Origin: Actinomycetes bacterium | GTDB lineage: Bacteria > Actinomycetota > Acidimicrobiia > Acidimicrobiales > Ilumatobacteraceae | Reading direction: 5' to 3' | Length of the DNA: 64,000 nucleotides | NCBI GenBank assembly: GCA_025360105.1 | Contig: JANYCT010000035.1 | Coordinates: forward strand, 1 to 64,000 | Part shown: positions 24,909-34,559 of the stretch, piece after piece | How the letters are laid out: each line of letters starts with the position of its first letter | How positions within the stretch are numbered: position 1 is the stretch's first letter | The notes under the pieces: model-generated | Told to the model about the DNA's origin: nothing | Database searches by the model: none | The model's input: only the letters and a program-made list of their open reading frames with translations | Made by a program: the position numbers and the translations under genes

Positions 24909-25664
24909 GTGGTCGTGAACGAACAGGATGTGGATCACTTCAACGGCAATGGTTGGCTGCTCACATCGCCGTTCTTCAGCCAGCGCGTTTCGGACATTCG
25001 TTCATGGATCGACGAGGTGCAATCGTGGTCCGACGACGGTGACTGGCTGAACTATCGCGAGCTCACCGAGCACGGACCGCGCATTTGCCGCACAGAGAAT
25101 TTCGCGCCCTGCCACGCCCAGTTGCGTCAGCTGCTCACGAGTGGGCCAATCATCGAGATCGCCAGCGCGCTCCTCGGTGAGCCGGCGTTGCTGTACAAGG
25201 AGAAGATCAACTACAAGTTGGCCGGCGGGGCCGGTTACGCGCCGCATCAAGACGCGCCCGCCTATCGGTTCGTTGAGACGCACGTGTCGTGCATGATCGC
25301 GATCGACGACTCGCTCATCGAAAATGGCTGCCTCGAAGTGGTCAGCGGACGTCACCAACGGCTACTCGCAATGAACGAACGTGGTTGCATCACCGACGAT
25401 CAGGTGCGCAGCATGGTCTGGCAGCCTGTCGAGCTCAAGGCTGGCGATGTGCTGTGGTTTCACTCGCTGACGCCGCATCGCAGCGGGCCGAATCTGTCGA
25501 CCTGTGACCGTCGGGCGATGTATCCCACGTTCAATGCCGCGAGCGAGGGCAACCTGCGCGACGCGTACTACGCGCAGAAGCTACGTGAGTTCCGCGAGAA
25601 CACCCACTCGACCGACACCGTGCAGGTGTCGCTGATCAATGACTTCGAGGGTCGGCCGGTGTGA
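24909..25664 (+). CDS. phnY: PhyH-family Fe(II)/2-oxoglutarate dioxygenase, PhnY-like
   Basis: 251 residues from GTG 24909 (GTG 24915 is nearby). Fe ligands HQD (His113, Asp115 in APHQDAP) and the distal His190 in LTPHRSGPN, with 2-oxoglutarate-binding polar residues after it, mark the phytanoyl-CoA dioxygenase superfamily. It overlaps by four bases with a PhnZ-like HD protein. In the known oxidative pathway PhnY hydroxylates 2-aminoethylphosphonate at C1 and PhnZ then cleaves the C-P bond, so PhnY is the natural reading. Other phosphonate or choline-like substrates are possible. Symbol rests on this pairing. Confidence 0.7.
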   Translation: MVVNEQDVDHFNGNGWLLTSPFFSQRVSDIRSWIDEVQSWSDDGDWLNYRELTEHGPRICRTENFAPCHAQLRQLLTSGPIIEIASALLGEPALLYKEKINYKLAGGAGYAPHQDAPAYRFVETHVSCMIAIDDSLIENGCLEVVSGRHQRLLAMNERGCITDDQVRSMVWQPVELKAGDVLWFHSLTPHRSGPNLSTCDRRAMYPTFNAASEGNLRDAYYAQKLREFRENTHSTDTVQVSLINDFEGRPV

Positions 25665-26218
25665 ACCAGTTCGCCTCGGTTGATGAGATCGTGGACTTGT
25701 ACGCCACCTGGGGTCACGATTACTACAGCGAGAACATCTCGCAGCTCTCCCACGCGGTGCAGTGTGCTTGGTTGGCCCAGGCGTACGGTGCCTCCGAAGA
25801 ACTGGTGGTTGCAGCATTACTGCACGACATCGGCCACTTGATGGATTTGGCCGAGCACGGCTCGCGGCCCGAGGCGTTCGAGACCGATTTGGGTCACGAA
25901 GCCATCGGTGCGCAGGCGTTGTCGAAAATCCTCCCGACGGCCGTTACGGCCCCCATTGCCTTGCATGTGGCCGCAAAGCGCTGGCGCTGTACGGCCGACC
26001 CGGCGTACTTCGACACGTTGAGCCCGGCTTCTGTCGCCAGCCTCGCGTTGCAGGGTGGCCCGATGACCGATGACGAACGCGCGCGTTTCGAAGCGCACCC
26101 GCAGTCGCGTGCCGCGACGCAACTACGCGAGTGGGACGACACGGGCAAGGCCACCGACGCGGAGGACCCGCCGTTCGATCGCTTCGTCCCAATGATGCGC
26201 CACATCGCTCTGCGCTGA
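25661..26218 (+). CDS. phnZ: HD-domain mixed-valent di-iron oxygenase, PhnZ-like
   Basis: 185 residues from GTG 25661. Layout matches PhnZ rather than an ordinary phosphohydrolase: Tyr21 and Glu24 in DYYSEN, then His31 in QLSHAVQCA, His55-Asp56 in LLHDIGH, His79 in LGHEAIGA, His102 in ALHVAAKR, and Asp159 in REWDDTGK. The Tyr-xx-Glu preceding the first His is the diagnostic substrate/iron feature of PhnZ, which oxidises 2-amino-1-hydroxyethylphosphonate to glycine and phosphate. Coupled to the PhnY-like gene by a GTGA overlap. No phosphonate transporter is adjacent; the UgpCAEB-like importer is far away. Confidence 0.75.
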   Translation: MNQFASVDEIVDLYATWGHDYYSENISQLSHAVQCAWLAQAYGASEELVVAALLHDIGHLMDLAEHGSRPEAFETDLGHEAIGAQALSKILPTAVTAPIALHVAAKRWRCTADPAYFDTLSPASVASLALQGGPMTDDERARFEAHPQSRAATQLREWDDTGKATDAEDPPFDRFVPMMRHIALR

Positions 26219-26237
26219 GTGACACAGGGCCGCGGGC

Positions 26238-27635
26238 TCACGATCGGGGTGCGATTTCGGTGCCGTCGGGTCGGTGGTGGTGCCAGCCGGTGTGGTTTCG
26301 GGTGATGGTGGTGTTGTCGGTGTGTTTTCGACGGTTGTGGGTGGCGCACAGTGGGCCTCCGTTGAAGGTGTTCGTTTCGCCGCCGCCGCGGTCTCGGGCG
26401 GGTCCGGTCCAGGGGGTGAGGTGGTCGATGTGGAGGAATGGTCCGGTTTGTTCACATCCAGGCCAGCAACATCGGTTTCCGGATAACAGGATGGCTTCGC
26501 GTGCGGCTCCGGTGAAGAGGCGGGATTTGCGTCCCAGATCGATGACCCGTCCGGTTGAGTCGGTGAGGACTTTGCGGACCCGGCCGATGAGCGCAGCAAC
26601 CACCAAGTCGTGCGGGTCGACGGGTGCACCGTTGGCGGTCTGGCACATCCATAACCGGTCCGACGTCCCAGGGTCACCCAGATCGTCGGTGTCGTGTCCG
26701 AAGTAGTTGCGGATCGCGTGCCGGAGTGTGTTTTCGTTGGTGAAGATGTTGACCAACGGTGTCTCGCCGCCAGCTCCCGCGTTGTTGGTCATCACGGCGA
26801 TGAATGCGTCGTAGCGGCGTTGCTCGGTCGTGCGTGGGAGCGGGTACTCGTTGGCGCGGTCACCGTATTGGTTCGTACGCCAGGCGATGTCGTGTTCGAG
26901 TTCGATCGCGGCTTGCCGGTTGACGATCTCGGTGAGGATGTCACCGGTGAGGGCGTCACCACTGGCGCGGAACTCGTGACCGGCACCCCGGTTCGACGAT
27001 GTGACGGACCGGTTCTCACGTGACGCCTCATGGTCACGGTGCGCACCATCCGGATCAGCGTGGGCGAGCCAGCGTTGACATACGATTCGGAACTCGCGCA
27101 GTCGCAAACCCTTCGCGTGCCCGAGCAACAGTTCTTCGGAATCAGCGAGCAGGGGCCCGCAACGCGGGTTGCTGTGCAACCCGACGAGTAGACGCAACTG
27201 GTCGTCACCAACATCACCCGCCTCAACCGCGGCCGCCAACACCGGTAGCTCGGCCAGCAGGGCGGCTACTTGAACATGATGTAACGCGGTCGATCGTGCC
27301 GAGTTCGTGACGGCTTGCAGCCATGACGTGACGTTGTGATGTGCGTCATCGACATATGACGAAGACACCGCGACCTCGTGCACCAACGAGGCCTGCAGGG
27401 CGTGGAGTCGGCGGATCTCACGTTCCACACCCATGAACGCGCTGTCACGATCAGACCCACGCAGCCGACGGAACTGGTCAAGAGCCAAGTCGACATCGGA
27501 CAGATCGAGGGCACGGTCGGGTTCATCGAAGAACGAATCAGACGACGCTGCACACGACACGAAACTCACCTCCACACACGCCGGCACACCAGCACACTGT
27601 TGAAACACAGGGGACAGAACGAATCCGTCGAGCAC
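26238..27635 (-). CDS. DUF222/HNH endonuclease
   Basis: 465 residues from GTG 27635. The N-terminal 300 residues form the helical DUF222 (13E12 repeat) domain of actinobacteria. The C-terminus carries the HNH core: CCWPGCEQ, HIDHLTPW, GGGETNTFNGGPLC and THNRRKHTD, with the Cys and His residues of a zinc-supported beta-beta-alpha-metal site. These genes are multicopy in many actinobacteria and may be mobile, as homing-like elements. No flanking repeats identified here apart from a short palindrome upstream (CGTACGTACG near 27671-27682). Confidence 0.85.
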   Translation of the reverse strand: MLDGFVLSPVFQQCAGVPACVEVSFVSCAASSDSFFDEPDRALDLSDVDLALDQFRRLRGSDRDSAFMGVEREIRRLHALQASLVHEVAVSSSYVDDAHHNVTSWLQAVTNSARSTALHHVQVAALLAELPVLAAAVEAGDVGDDQLRLLVGLHSNPRCGPLLADSEELLLGHAKGLRLREFRIVCQRWLAHADPDGAHRDHEASRENRSVTSSNRGAGHEFRASGDALTGDILTEIVNRQAAIELEHDIAWRTNQYGDRANEYPLPRTTEQRRYDAFIAVMTNNAGAGGETPLVNIFTNENTLRHAIRNYFGHDTDDLGDPGTSDRLWMCQTANGAPVDPHDLVVAALIGRVRKVLTDSTGRVIDLGRKSRLFTGAAREAILLSGNRCCWPGCEQTGPFLHIDHLTPWTGPARDRGGGETNTFNGGPLCATHNRRKHTDNTTITRNHTGWHHHRPDGTEIAPRS

Positions 27636-27758
27636 GATCGGGGAAGATCAGTACCTGAACCATAGCAGAACGTACGTACGATCGCAACACCAACACGCAA
27701 AATTTCTGAATTGTTGCGTTTTCAACAATCGGCCGCGCCGGGTGCGCTACCCAGCGAG

Positions 27759-28703
27759 TCACCCGCCAGCGGCGCCAAGGAGCAAGCGGTTTCCCAATGA
27801 TTCGGAGAGTCGCACTGTGTACGGCGTGGGCGGGGGGCCGGGGCACGTCTGTGCGCCCCCCAAAGACAGCACCGTGATGGTGATCGTCACCGAGGTTGCC
27901 GAGTACGCAACGTTCGCAGTAATCCGACCCTCGGCGGAGTGCCCGCTCGCGCACGTGCGTTCGGAGACGAGCACTGGTACCTGCACACTCTGTAGCGTTG
28001 GGGTGAATTTCGGTGCGAGCACCCACGTGGCTGGCCCTTCCACGCCCTGGCTGCTACCGCCGTCATCGACGCGCACATCAGAGCCGAACGATGCCGCTGC
28101 TGCAACGACGTCGGCGTCGGTTCGGGCGGACATGCCGACGGCGACGACTTGGTGGTCGTAGTCGGAGGCGAGCGAGAGAACTCGGTGCGCACTATCGGTG
28201 GTCCACGCCTCGGTCGTCAGTCGCTTGTATAGCGTGACGTAGTCGGTGTACGTCTTGCCCGCGTGGACAAGCGTGATCGATAGCTCGGGGTAGACAGTCT
28301 TCGGCCCGAAGCCCGCAACTTGCGCTCTGGCTTGTTCAACGAGGGGCGTAAGAGTGGTGTCAGCCATTTCAAAGGTCTGATCCATCGCGATGTAGACGCG
28401 CGCGACGCCAGCCGCTTCATCGGTGACGACACCACCAAAGACGGCAGGGGCACTAGTGGCCAACAACGGCTCGAGTCGATCGGCGATCTCGCGATCGACG
28501 TGCACGGTGCTCCCGGCCGAGTCGCCGATCCCCGGCACCGCTGTGATCGGTTCACGGACGGGCACGCCACCGCGTGCGCGGTGTGTTGGCATTGCCGCCC
28601 TCAAACCCCTCACTGGGAGCGGCCTCATCTCCGGCATGTCCGTCGGTCCAGTTGTCAGGCATCTGGTGCCTCCCGTCCTCTGGATCGGCTCGTCGTCCAT
28701 CAC
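27759..28703 (-). CDS. Hypothetical protein, probable frameshift near its 5' end
   Basis: The long frame encodes up to 314 residues; from about residue 60 (VHVDREIADRLEPLL) the composition looks like a genuine soluble protein with a C-terminal beta-rich half. No family recognised and no signal peptide. The N-terminal 50 residues look wrong (Arg/Pro-rich, no hydrophobic core). A better start lies in another frame: ATG 28662 with GGGAGG seven bases upstream encodes MPDNWTDGHAGDEAAPSEG and stops at 28552. The two frames may be one gene split by a frameshift, or two overlapping small genes. Confidence 0.5.
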   Translation of the reverse strand: MMDDEPIQRTGGTRCLTTGPTDMPEMRPLPVRGLRAAMPTHRARGGVPVREPITAVPGIGDSAGSTVHVDREIADRLEPLLATSAPAVFGGVVTDEAAGVARVYIAMDQTFEMADTTLTPLVEQARAQVAGFGPKTVYPELSITLVHAGKTYTDYVTLYKRLTTEAWTTDSAHRVLSLASDYDHQVVAVGMSARTDADVVAAAASFGSDVRVDDGGSSQGVEGPATWVLAPKFTPTLQSVQVPVLVSERTCASGHSAEGRITANVAYSATSVTITITVLSLGGAQTCPGPPPTPYTVRLSESLGNRLLLGAAGG

Positions 28704-28777
28704 CGCTGCGGTTGCGCGACGACCGCTGCGAATGACATCAAGAGAGTAGACCCCCAGAACTGACCTAGGGTCGGGTC

Positions 28778-29263
28778 ATGAACGAATCGGTCACGATCCA
28801 CATGAATGCGTCACCGGAACGGATTTGGGATCTCGTGAGCGACGTCACCAAGATCGGGCGCTACAGCCCTGAGACCTTCGAAGCCGAGTGGTTGGACGGC
28901 GCCACGGGTCCTGCGGTGGGGGCACGCTTTCGCGGACACGTGAAGCGCAACGGTGTGGGGCCCACCTATTGGACTCCGTGCACCGTCGTCACGAGTGAGC
29001 CGGGGCGCGAGTTTGCGTTCGGTGTTGGCAGGAGCGGCAAGCCGCTGAGTGTGTGGGGCTACCGCCTCGAGCCGGCAGGCGATGGCAACGATGGCATGAA
29101 GGGCACCGACGTCACTGAGTACTTCCGGCTCACACCCACGGTGCTGCTCCGTTTCTACTGGGCCGTGCTTGGTTGGTCACGCGGCAAGACCAACCGCGAA
29201 GGCATGCAGGCAACACTCGAGCGGATCAAGGCCGAGGTCGAGCAGCGCCCGATGTCCGGCTGA
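28778..29263 (+). CDS. SRPBCC (polyketide cyclase/START-like) protein
   Basis: 161 residues. The start VTIHMNASPERIWDLVSDVTKIGRYSPE is the usual opening of SRPBCC hydrophobic-ligand-binding proteins, and the C-terminal helix carries LERIKAEVEQR. A beta-sheet grip around a cavity is expected. The family is catalytically diverse and no ligand can be assigned. Promoter probably lies in the 74-base gap upstream. Confidence 0.85.
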   Translation: MNESVTIHMNASPERIWDLVSDVTKIGRYSPETFEAEWLDGATGPAVGARFRGHVKRNGVGPTYWTPCTVVTSEPGREFAFGVGRSGKPLSVWGYRLEPAGDGNDGMKGTDVTEYFRLTPTVLLRFYWAVLGWSRGKTNREGMQATLERIKAEVEQRPMSG

Positions 29264-29270
29264 TCAGCGC

Positions 29271-29765
29271 TTAGCTGAACGTGACGCCGGTGACGTAGAA
29301 CTTTCCGTTGGCTTGTTTGGCCACCTTGATCGCTGCCTTGCTGCCGTCGGGCGCGGTGAAGGTGTACGTGAGGGTCGAGGTATCGGCGATCTCGTCCAAG
29401 ATCGAGAACTTCTTGTCCTTGATTGTCTTGATCTGATCGGCGGTGACCGACCCCGCCACGATGCATTGGTTGTAGGTGTCGGCGCCGGCATAAGCGATGG
29501 ATGACACAAAGGTGGCGGCGACGCTGTCGGGCGTCGTCTGCGCGCAGTTGTCGAGCGCGCTTGCACCGGCTCCAGCGGTTGCAGTGGAACCTGGTGCCGG
29601 CGTAGATGCGGCAGCGGTCGTGGTGGCACCGCCACCGGTTGCTCCGGAGGTGGCCGACGTGTTTGCCGGTGGTGTGCTGCTCTTGGTACTACTGCTGCAC
29701 GCAGAGACGGAGGCCGCAACGATCAGGACTGCGCATGCTGCGCGGATGGTGAGCTTTGGTTGCAT
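29271..29765 (-). CDS. Secreted lipoprotein of unknown function
   Basis: 164 residues. Lipoprotein signal with lipobox VSAC at residue 23, then a Ser/Thr/Ala-rich linker of about 45 residues. The C-terminal domain (DNCAQTTPDSVAATF ... QCIVAGSVTADQI ... FTAPDGSKAAIKV) has two Cys that may pair. It is convergent with the SRPBCC gene with a 7-base gap. Family not recognised. Confidence 0.75.
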   Translation of the reverse strand: MQPKLTIRAACAVLIVAASVSACSSSTKSSTPPANTSATSGATGGGATTTAAASTPAPGSTATAGAGASALDNCAQTTPDSVAATFVSSIAYAGADTYNQCIVAGSVTADQIKTIKDKKFSILDEIADTSTLTYTFTAPDGSKAAIKVAKQANGKFYVTGVTFS

Positions 29766-29840
29766 CGGAACGTTGTATCACGCCGCCAGTCGCCGCCATC
29801 GTCAACACGATCGCGGAGTAGCACTGCCTACGCTGACGGT

Positions 29841-30308
29841 GTGCCAAACACCGGCGATTTTCCGACCGTGCCCGCCCGAGACCTTCAGGGCCGCGAGGTC
29901 ATGCTGCCGAGCGCTTTCGAGGGACGCCTCAACGCCGTGATCGTGGCGTTCCGACGCGAGCATCAGAGTCTGGTTGATTCTTGGGTGCCGTGGCTCGAAA
30001 GGTACGCAGCATCGAATCCTGACTTTCGGTTCTACGAGATTCCCACCATCGGACGCATGTGGGCGCCGTTTCGAAATTTCATCGATGGCGGTATGGCCGC
30101 GTCGATCAAAGTGCCACACATCCTGCAGCGCACGCTCACCGTGTATGGCGACGTCAGCCGTCTCACCACGCCGCTCGGCATCATCGATCGCTCGACCATC
30201 GCGTTGTTCATCGTCGATCACGCGGGCACGGTGCTGTGGTCGGGTGCTGGCGGTTTCGATGCAACGGTTGCGCACCGGATCGAGACGGTGTTGATCAACG
30301 CCGGTTAG
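29841..30308 (+). CDS. Thioredoxin-fold protein, ATP10-like, no CxxC
   Basis: 155 residues from GTG 29841. DLQGREVMLPSAFEGR followed by AVIVAFRREHQSLVDSW fits a peroxiredoxin/TlpA-like thioredoxin fold, but there is no CxxC or peroxidatic Cys. EIPTIGRMWAPFRNFIDGGM and ALFIVDHAGTVLWSG resemble the mitochondrial ATP10 family and its bacterial relatives. ATP10 aids F0 assembly in yeast; bacterial function is unknown. No signal peptide. Confidence 0.6.
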   Translation: MPNTGDFPTVPARDLQGREVMLPSAFEGRLNAVIVAFRREHQSLVDSWVPWLERYAASNPDFRFYEIPTIGRMWAPFRNFIDGGMAASIKVPHILQRTLTVYGDVSRLTTPLGIIDRSTIALFIVDHAGTVLWSGAGGFDATVAHRIETVLINAG

Positions 30309-30425
30309 CCACCACGATCGCTCATCGCGCTAATGAAGCGTGAAGAAGGTTCCATTCGTTCGCCCACCGGTATAGCACTGACTCGCAGCTGCCTACTGGC
30401 GCCGCAAGCACGATGGGAGAGCACG

Positions 30426-30599
30426 ATGGATGACATCACGATGGTCTTGGTGATCTTGACCTTTTTCCTCGGATGTATCGGGTATGTGACATGGTGCGGG
30501 CGCATTATCGGGCCGGATCCGGAGGATCTTGACGTCGACCTCGCGCTCGCTGGCGACAGCGATGCCGACGTGAGCGACGCAACGGCGGTGCGTGCGTGA
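30426..30599 (+). CDS. Small membrane protein leading the kdp operon
   Basis: 57 residues from ATG 30426: one hydrophobic helix (VLVILTFFLGCIGYVTW, residues 7-23) with an acidic C-terminal tail DPEDLDVDLALAGDSDADVSD (rich in Asp). The stop overlaps the kdpF start as TGATG, so the two are translationally coupled. I know of no named Kdp subunit with this shape; KdpF itself follows. It could be an extra KdpF-like regulator or stabiliser of KdpABC. Confidence 0.65.
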   Translation: MDDITMVLVILTFFLGCIGYVTWCGRIIGPDPEDLDVDLALAGDSDADVSDATAVRA

Positions 30600-30697
30600 T
30601 GCTCGCTTCCACGTTTGACAACGTTCTCGGGCTCGGTCTGTCGGTTCTGGTGATGCTGTATCTGGTCATCGTTCTCGTCTTCCCCGAGAGGTTCTGA
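30599..30697 (+). CDS. kdpF: K+-transporting ATPase KdpF subunit
   Basis: 32 residues: [14 protein letters not shown] then a hydrophobic helix ([14 protein letters not shown]) and the family's closing PERF. KdpF is a single-helix peptide that stabilises the KdpABC complex. Start ATG 30599 overlaps the previous stop, and its stop overlaps the kdpA start at 30697. Too short for most ORF finders. Confidence 0.9.
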   Translation: MLASTFDNVLGLGLSVLVMLYLVIVLVFPERF

Positions 30698-32469
30698 TGT
30701 CTGCCACAGGATTGCTGCAAATGCTCCTCCTCGTGGCCCTGCTGGGCGTGTCGATGGGTCCGATGGGCCGCTACATGGCCAAGGTCTATGGCTCCGAAGC
30801 CGACGGCAAGGCGCCGGGCGACCGGCTCTTTCTGAAGGTGGAGGGCGCCATCTACCGACTGCTACGCGTGGACCCCAAGCGCGAGCAGCGCTGGAACGTG
30901 TATGCGATGGCGATGCTCGCGTTCAGTCTCGTGTCGGTGTTGTTCTTGTACGCGTTGATCCGGCTGCAGGGATCCCTGCCGTTGAATCCGACGGGCCGGG
31001 TGGGCACCACTCCCTGGGGTGCGTTCAACGCTTCGGTGTCATTCGTGACCAACACCAACTGGCAGTGGTTCTCGGGCGAGCAGGCGATCAGCCACCTCAC
31101 CCAAATGTTGGGCTTCACCGTGCAGAACTTCGTGTCTGCTGCTGTTGGTATGGCCGTCGCCGTGGCGCTCGTGCGTGGCATCGTGCGGCGCGGCCAGAAG
31201 ACGCTCGGCAACTTTTGGGTTGATCTCGTCCGCACGATCACACGCATTCTGCTGCCGATGTCGTTCGTGGTTGCGATCATCTTGGTCTCACAAGGTGCCA
31301 TCCAGAATCTGCACGGTTACACCTCGGTGAAGCCGCTCGATCAAACGGTCGCAGTGACAGGCACGGATGCGAACGGCGCGGCCACATCTACCCCCGTCAC
31401 CGATCAGCTGCTGCCGGGTGGGCCGGTGGCGAGCCAGTCGGCGATCAAGCAGCTCGGCACAAACGGCGGTGGTTTCTACAATGCCAACTCGGCGCATCCT
31501 TATGAGAGCCCGAACGGTTGGACGAATCTGCTCGAGAACTATCTGCTGTTGCTGATTCCGATCTCGATGACGGTCACCTTCGGGGTGCTCGCCGGTTCGA
31601 AGCGCCAGGGTCATGTGCTCCTCGCAGTGATGGCCACGTTCTGGTTGCTCTTCTCACTGGGCGCAGTGTTCGCCGAGCAGTCGGGCAACCCGCGGCTCAA
31701 CGCGATCGGGGTGGACCAGAGCTCATCGGCTACCCAGACCGGCGGGAACATGGAGGGCAAGGACATTCGGTTCGGTCCATCCACGTGTGGCCTCTTCGCG
31801 GCATCCACAACGGGCACCTCCACCGGGGCCGTGGACTGTATGCACGACAGCCTCACGCCGGCTGGTGGCGGGTTCACGATGGTGCACATGATGCTCGGTG
31901 AGGTATCGCCGGGTGGTGTGGGTGTCGGTCTGGCCGGCATGCTCATCAATGCGCTCATGGCGGTGTTCATCGCCGGGTTGATGGTGGGTCGAACTCCGGA
32001 GTACCTCGGCAAGAAGATTCAAGCCGCCGAGATGAAGTTGGTGGTGCTGTACATCGTCGCAATGCCGTTGGCGCTGCTCGCCTTTGCGGCGGCCACGGTG
32101 GTGTTGCGAACCGCGGTCGCATCGTTGCAGACGGCGGACGCGCACGGACTGTCGGAGGTGCTCTACAACTTCGCCTCCGCGGCCAACAACAACGGCTCTG
32201 CGTTTGCATTCGCGAACACGAGTAGCCCTTGGTACACGATCACGATGGGAATCGCGATGCTCGTGGGACGCTTCTTCCTCATCATCCCGGTGTTGGCTCT
32301 CGGCGGATCGCTCGTGCGTAAACAGAAGGTGCCGGTCACGTCGGGAACCTTCCCCACCGACACCGCCTTGTTCAGCGGTCTTCTGTTCGGCGTGATCGTG
32401 ATCATCGCCGGCTTGACATTCTTCCCAGCCCTGGCCCTCGGCCCAATCGTGGAGCATCTGTCGCTGTGA
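30697..32469 (+). CDS. kdpA: K+-transporting ATPase KdpA, potassium-binding subunit
   Basis: 590 residues with about ten membrane helices, related to K+ channels. Four degenerate selectivity filter loops are visible: VTNTNWQW near residue 114, [15 protein letters not shown] near 258, a loop before [15 protein letters not shown] near 400, and ANNNGSAFA near 498. The large Ser/Thr-rich periplasmic insert after VDQSSS is unremarkable. KdpA selects and binds K+, which KdpB pumps. The stop overlaps the kdpB GTG by four bases. Confidence 0.96.
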   Translation: MSATGLLQMLLLVALLGVSMGPMGRYMAKVYGSEADGKAPGDRLFLKVEGAIYRLLRVDPKREQRWNVYAMAMLAFSLVSVLFLYALIRLQGSLPLNPTGRVGTTPWGAFNASVSFVTNTNWQWFSGEQAISHLTQMLGFTVQNFVSAAVGMAVAVALVRGIVRRGQKTLGNFWVDLVRTITRILLPMSFVVAIILVSQGAIQNLHGYTSVKPLDQTVAVTGTDANGAATSTPVTDQLLPGGPVASQSAIKQLGTNGGGFYNANSAHPYESPNGWTNLLENYLLLLIPISMTVTFGVLAGSKRQGHVLLAVMATFWLLFSLGAVFAEQSGNPRLNAIGVDQSSSATQTGGNMEGKDIRFGPSTCGLFAASTTGTSTGAVDCMHDSLTPAGGGFTMVHMMLGEVSPGGVGVGLAGMLINALMAVFIAGLMVGRTPEYLGKKIQAAEMKLVVLYIVAMPLALLAFAAATVVLRTAVASLQTADAHGLSEVLYNFASAANNNGSAFAFANTSSPWYTITMGIAMLVGRFFLIIPVLALGGSLVRKQKVPVTSGTFPTDTALFSGLLFGVIVIIAGLTFFPALALGPIVEHLSL

Positions 32470-34559
32470 GTACCGTCCTCGAAGAACGCCCACCGAAGAC
32501 GCGTACGCGGCCGTCGGCCAGCAAGTCGATGTTCGACCCGACCATCGTTCGCGGTGCGCTGTTGGACAGCGTGCGCAAGCTGAACCCGCGGGTCATGGTG
32601 CGCAACCCCGTCATGTTCGTGGTCGAGCTCGGCTCGGTGCTCACCACGGTGTTGTTGTTCCGCGACCTCGGCAGCAACTCGCACAACGACAACGTCTTCA
32701 CAATCGTCGTCACCCTGTGGCTGTGGTTCACCGTCTTGTTCGCGAACTTCGCGGAGGCGATGGCCGAGGGTCGCGGCAAGGCCCAGGCCGCCACGTTGCG
32801 CAAGACCCGTGCCGAGACCGTAGCGCGCGTGCAGTTGCCCGACGGCACTGTCGTGGAGCGCCCGTCGCCCGAGTTACAGATCGGTGATCTGTGTGTGGTC
32901 GAGACCGGTGAAGTCATCCCTGGCGACGGCGACGTGGTGCAGGGCATCGCAATGGTCGACGAGTCGGCCATCACCGGCGAATCGGCTCCGGTGATCCGCG
33001 AGTCAGGTGGCGATCGCTCCGCGGTCACCGGTGGCACGCGGGTGTTGTCGGATCGCATCATCGTGCAGATCTCGTCGAAGCCGGGCGAGACGTTTCTCGA
33101 TCGGATGATCGCGCTTGTCGAAGGAGCGGATCGACAGAAGACACCCAACGAGGTGGCCCTGTCGATCCTGCTGTCGGGCCTGACGATCATCTTCCTGCTC
33201 GCGGTCGTCACCTTGCAGCCCTTTGCCGTTTACTCGCACGCAGAGCAGAAGATCGTGGTGCTCGTGGCGCTGCTGGTGTGCCTCATCCCCACCACCATCG
33301 GCGGGCTGCTGTCCGCGATCGGTATCGCTGGCATGGACCGGTTGGTGCAACGGAACGTGCTCGCCATGTCGGGCCGTGCCGTCGAGGCAGCCGGCGATGT
33401 GAGCACGTTGCTGCTCGACAAGACCGGAACCATAACATTCGGGTCACGCCAGGCCGCCGAGTTCGTGCCCGTGCACGAACACACCGAGGCCGATGTCGCC
33501 GAGGTCGCATTGGCGTCATCGCTGGCCGATGAGACACCTGAAGGACGCAGCGTGGTGTCGTTGGCCGAGGAGCGGTACGGACTCACCGCACCCGATTCGC
33601 CCGATGCGGTGATGGTTCCCTTTACGGCGCAGACGCGCATGAGCGGCATGGACTTCCCCGATGGTCGCCACGTGCGCAAGGGCGCGGCCGACTCGGTGCG
33701 ACGTATGGTCGCCGATGCCGGCGGAGTGGTGCCGCTGGAACTCGGACCGATCGTGGATGCGATCTCCCGAGATGGTGCGACTCCTTTGGTGGTGGCCCAA
33801 TGGCGTGATGATGAAGTGCCCGCAGTGGTGGGTGTGATCCGGTTGAAGGACACGGTCAAGCCGGGTATGACCGAGCGGTTCAACGAACTTCGCGCAATGG
33901 GTATTCGCACGGTGATGATCACTGGAGACAACCCGCTCACGGCAGCAGCCATTGCTGCTGAGGCCGGCGTCGATGACTTCTTGGCCGAGGCGACGCCCGA
34001 GGACAAGATGGCGCTGATCAAGCGTGAGCAGGCTGGCGGCAAGCTCGTGGCGATGACGGGCGACGGCACCAACGACGCGCCCGCGCTTGCACAGGCTGAT
34101 GTGGGCGTCGCGATGAACACGGGCACGCAGGCCGCCAAAGAGGCCGGCAACATGGTGGACCTCGACTCGAACCCGACCAAGCTCATCGAGATCGTCGAGA
34201 TCGGCAAGCAGCTACTCATCACCCGAGGGTCGCTGACCACGTTCAGTATTGCCAATGATGTGGCCAAGTACTTCGCGATCATCCCGGCGATGTTCTCGGG
34301 CGTGATCCCCACACTCGATCGCCTGAACGTGATGGGGCTCTCGTCGCCCCGTTCGGCGATCACTGCGGCGGTCATCTTCAACGCGCTGATCATCGTGGTT
34401 CTCATCCCGCTAGCCCTGCGCGGTGTGCGCTTCAGGGCCGAGGGCGCTGCTGCGGTATTGCGCCGCAACCTGTTGGTGTTCGGTCTCGGCGGCATCGTCG
34501 CTCCGTTCGTCGGTATCAAAATCCTCGACATTCTCGTCACGGCGCTTGGAGTCAAATAA
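32466..34559 (+). CDS. kdpB: K+-transporting ATPase KdpB, ATP-hydrolysing subunit
   Basis: 697 residues from GTG 32466. P-type ATPase: actuator TGES in AITGESAPV near residue 166, phosphorylated Asp318 in DKTGTIT, nucleotide-binding KGAADS near 402, [13 protein letters not shown] hinge near 530. Membrane segments include the PTTIGGLL region near 277 that in Kdp replaces the usual PEGL. Overlaps kdpA and kdpC. Provides the energy for high-affinity K+ uptake. Confidence 0.97.
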   Translation: MSTVLEERPPKTRTRPSASKSMFDPTIVRGALLDSVRKLNPRVMVRNPVMFVVELGSVLTTVLLFRDLGSNSHNDNVFTIVVTLWLWFTVLFANFAEAMAEGRGKAQAATLRKTRAETVARVQLPDGTVVERPSPELQIGDLCVVETGEVIPGDGDVVQGIAMVDESAITGESAPVIRESGGDRSAVTGGTRVLSDRIIVQISSKPGETFLDRMIALVEGADRQKTPNEVALSILLSGLTIIFLLAVVTLQPFAVYSHAEQKIVVLVALLVCLIPTTIGGLLSAIGIAGMDRLVQRNVLAMSGRAVEAAGDVSTLLLDKTGTITFGSRQAAEFVPVHEHTEADVAEVALASSLADETPEGRSVVSLAEERYGLTAPDSPDAVMVPFTAQTRMSGMDFPDGRHVRKGAADSVRRMVADAGGVVPLELGPIVDAISRDGATPLVVAQWRDDEVPAVVGVIRLKDTVKPGMTERFNELRAMGIRTVMITGDNPLTAAAIAAEAGVDDFLAEATPEDKMALIKREQAGGKLVAMTGDGTNDAPALAQADVGVAMNTGTQAAKEAGNMVDLDSNPTKLIEIVEIGKQLLITRGSLTTFSIANDVAKYFAIIPAMFSGVIPTLDRLNVMGLSSPRSAITAAVIFNALIIVVLIPLALRGVRFRAEGAAAVLRRNLLVFGLGGIVAPFVGIKILDILVTALGVK

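Noticed and set aside
27671-27682. CGTACGTACG palindrome upstream of the DUF222/HNH gene as an operator or insertion target
   Set aside because: Too short to support a specific regulator or mobile-element end; no second copy seen.
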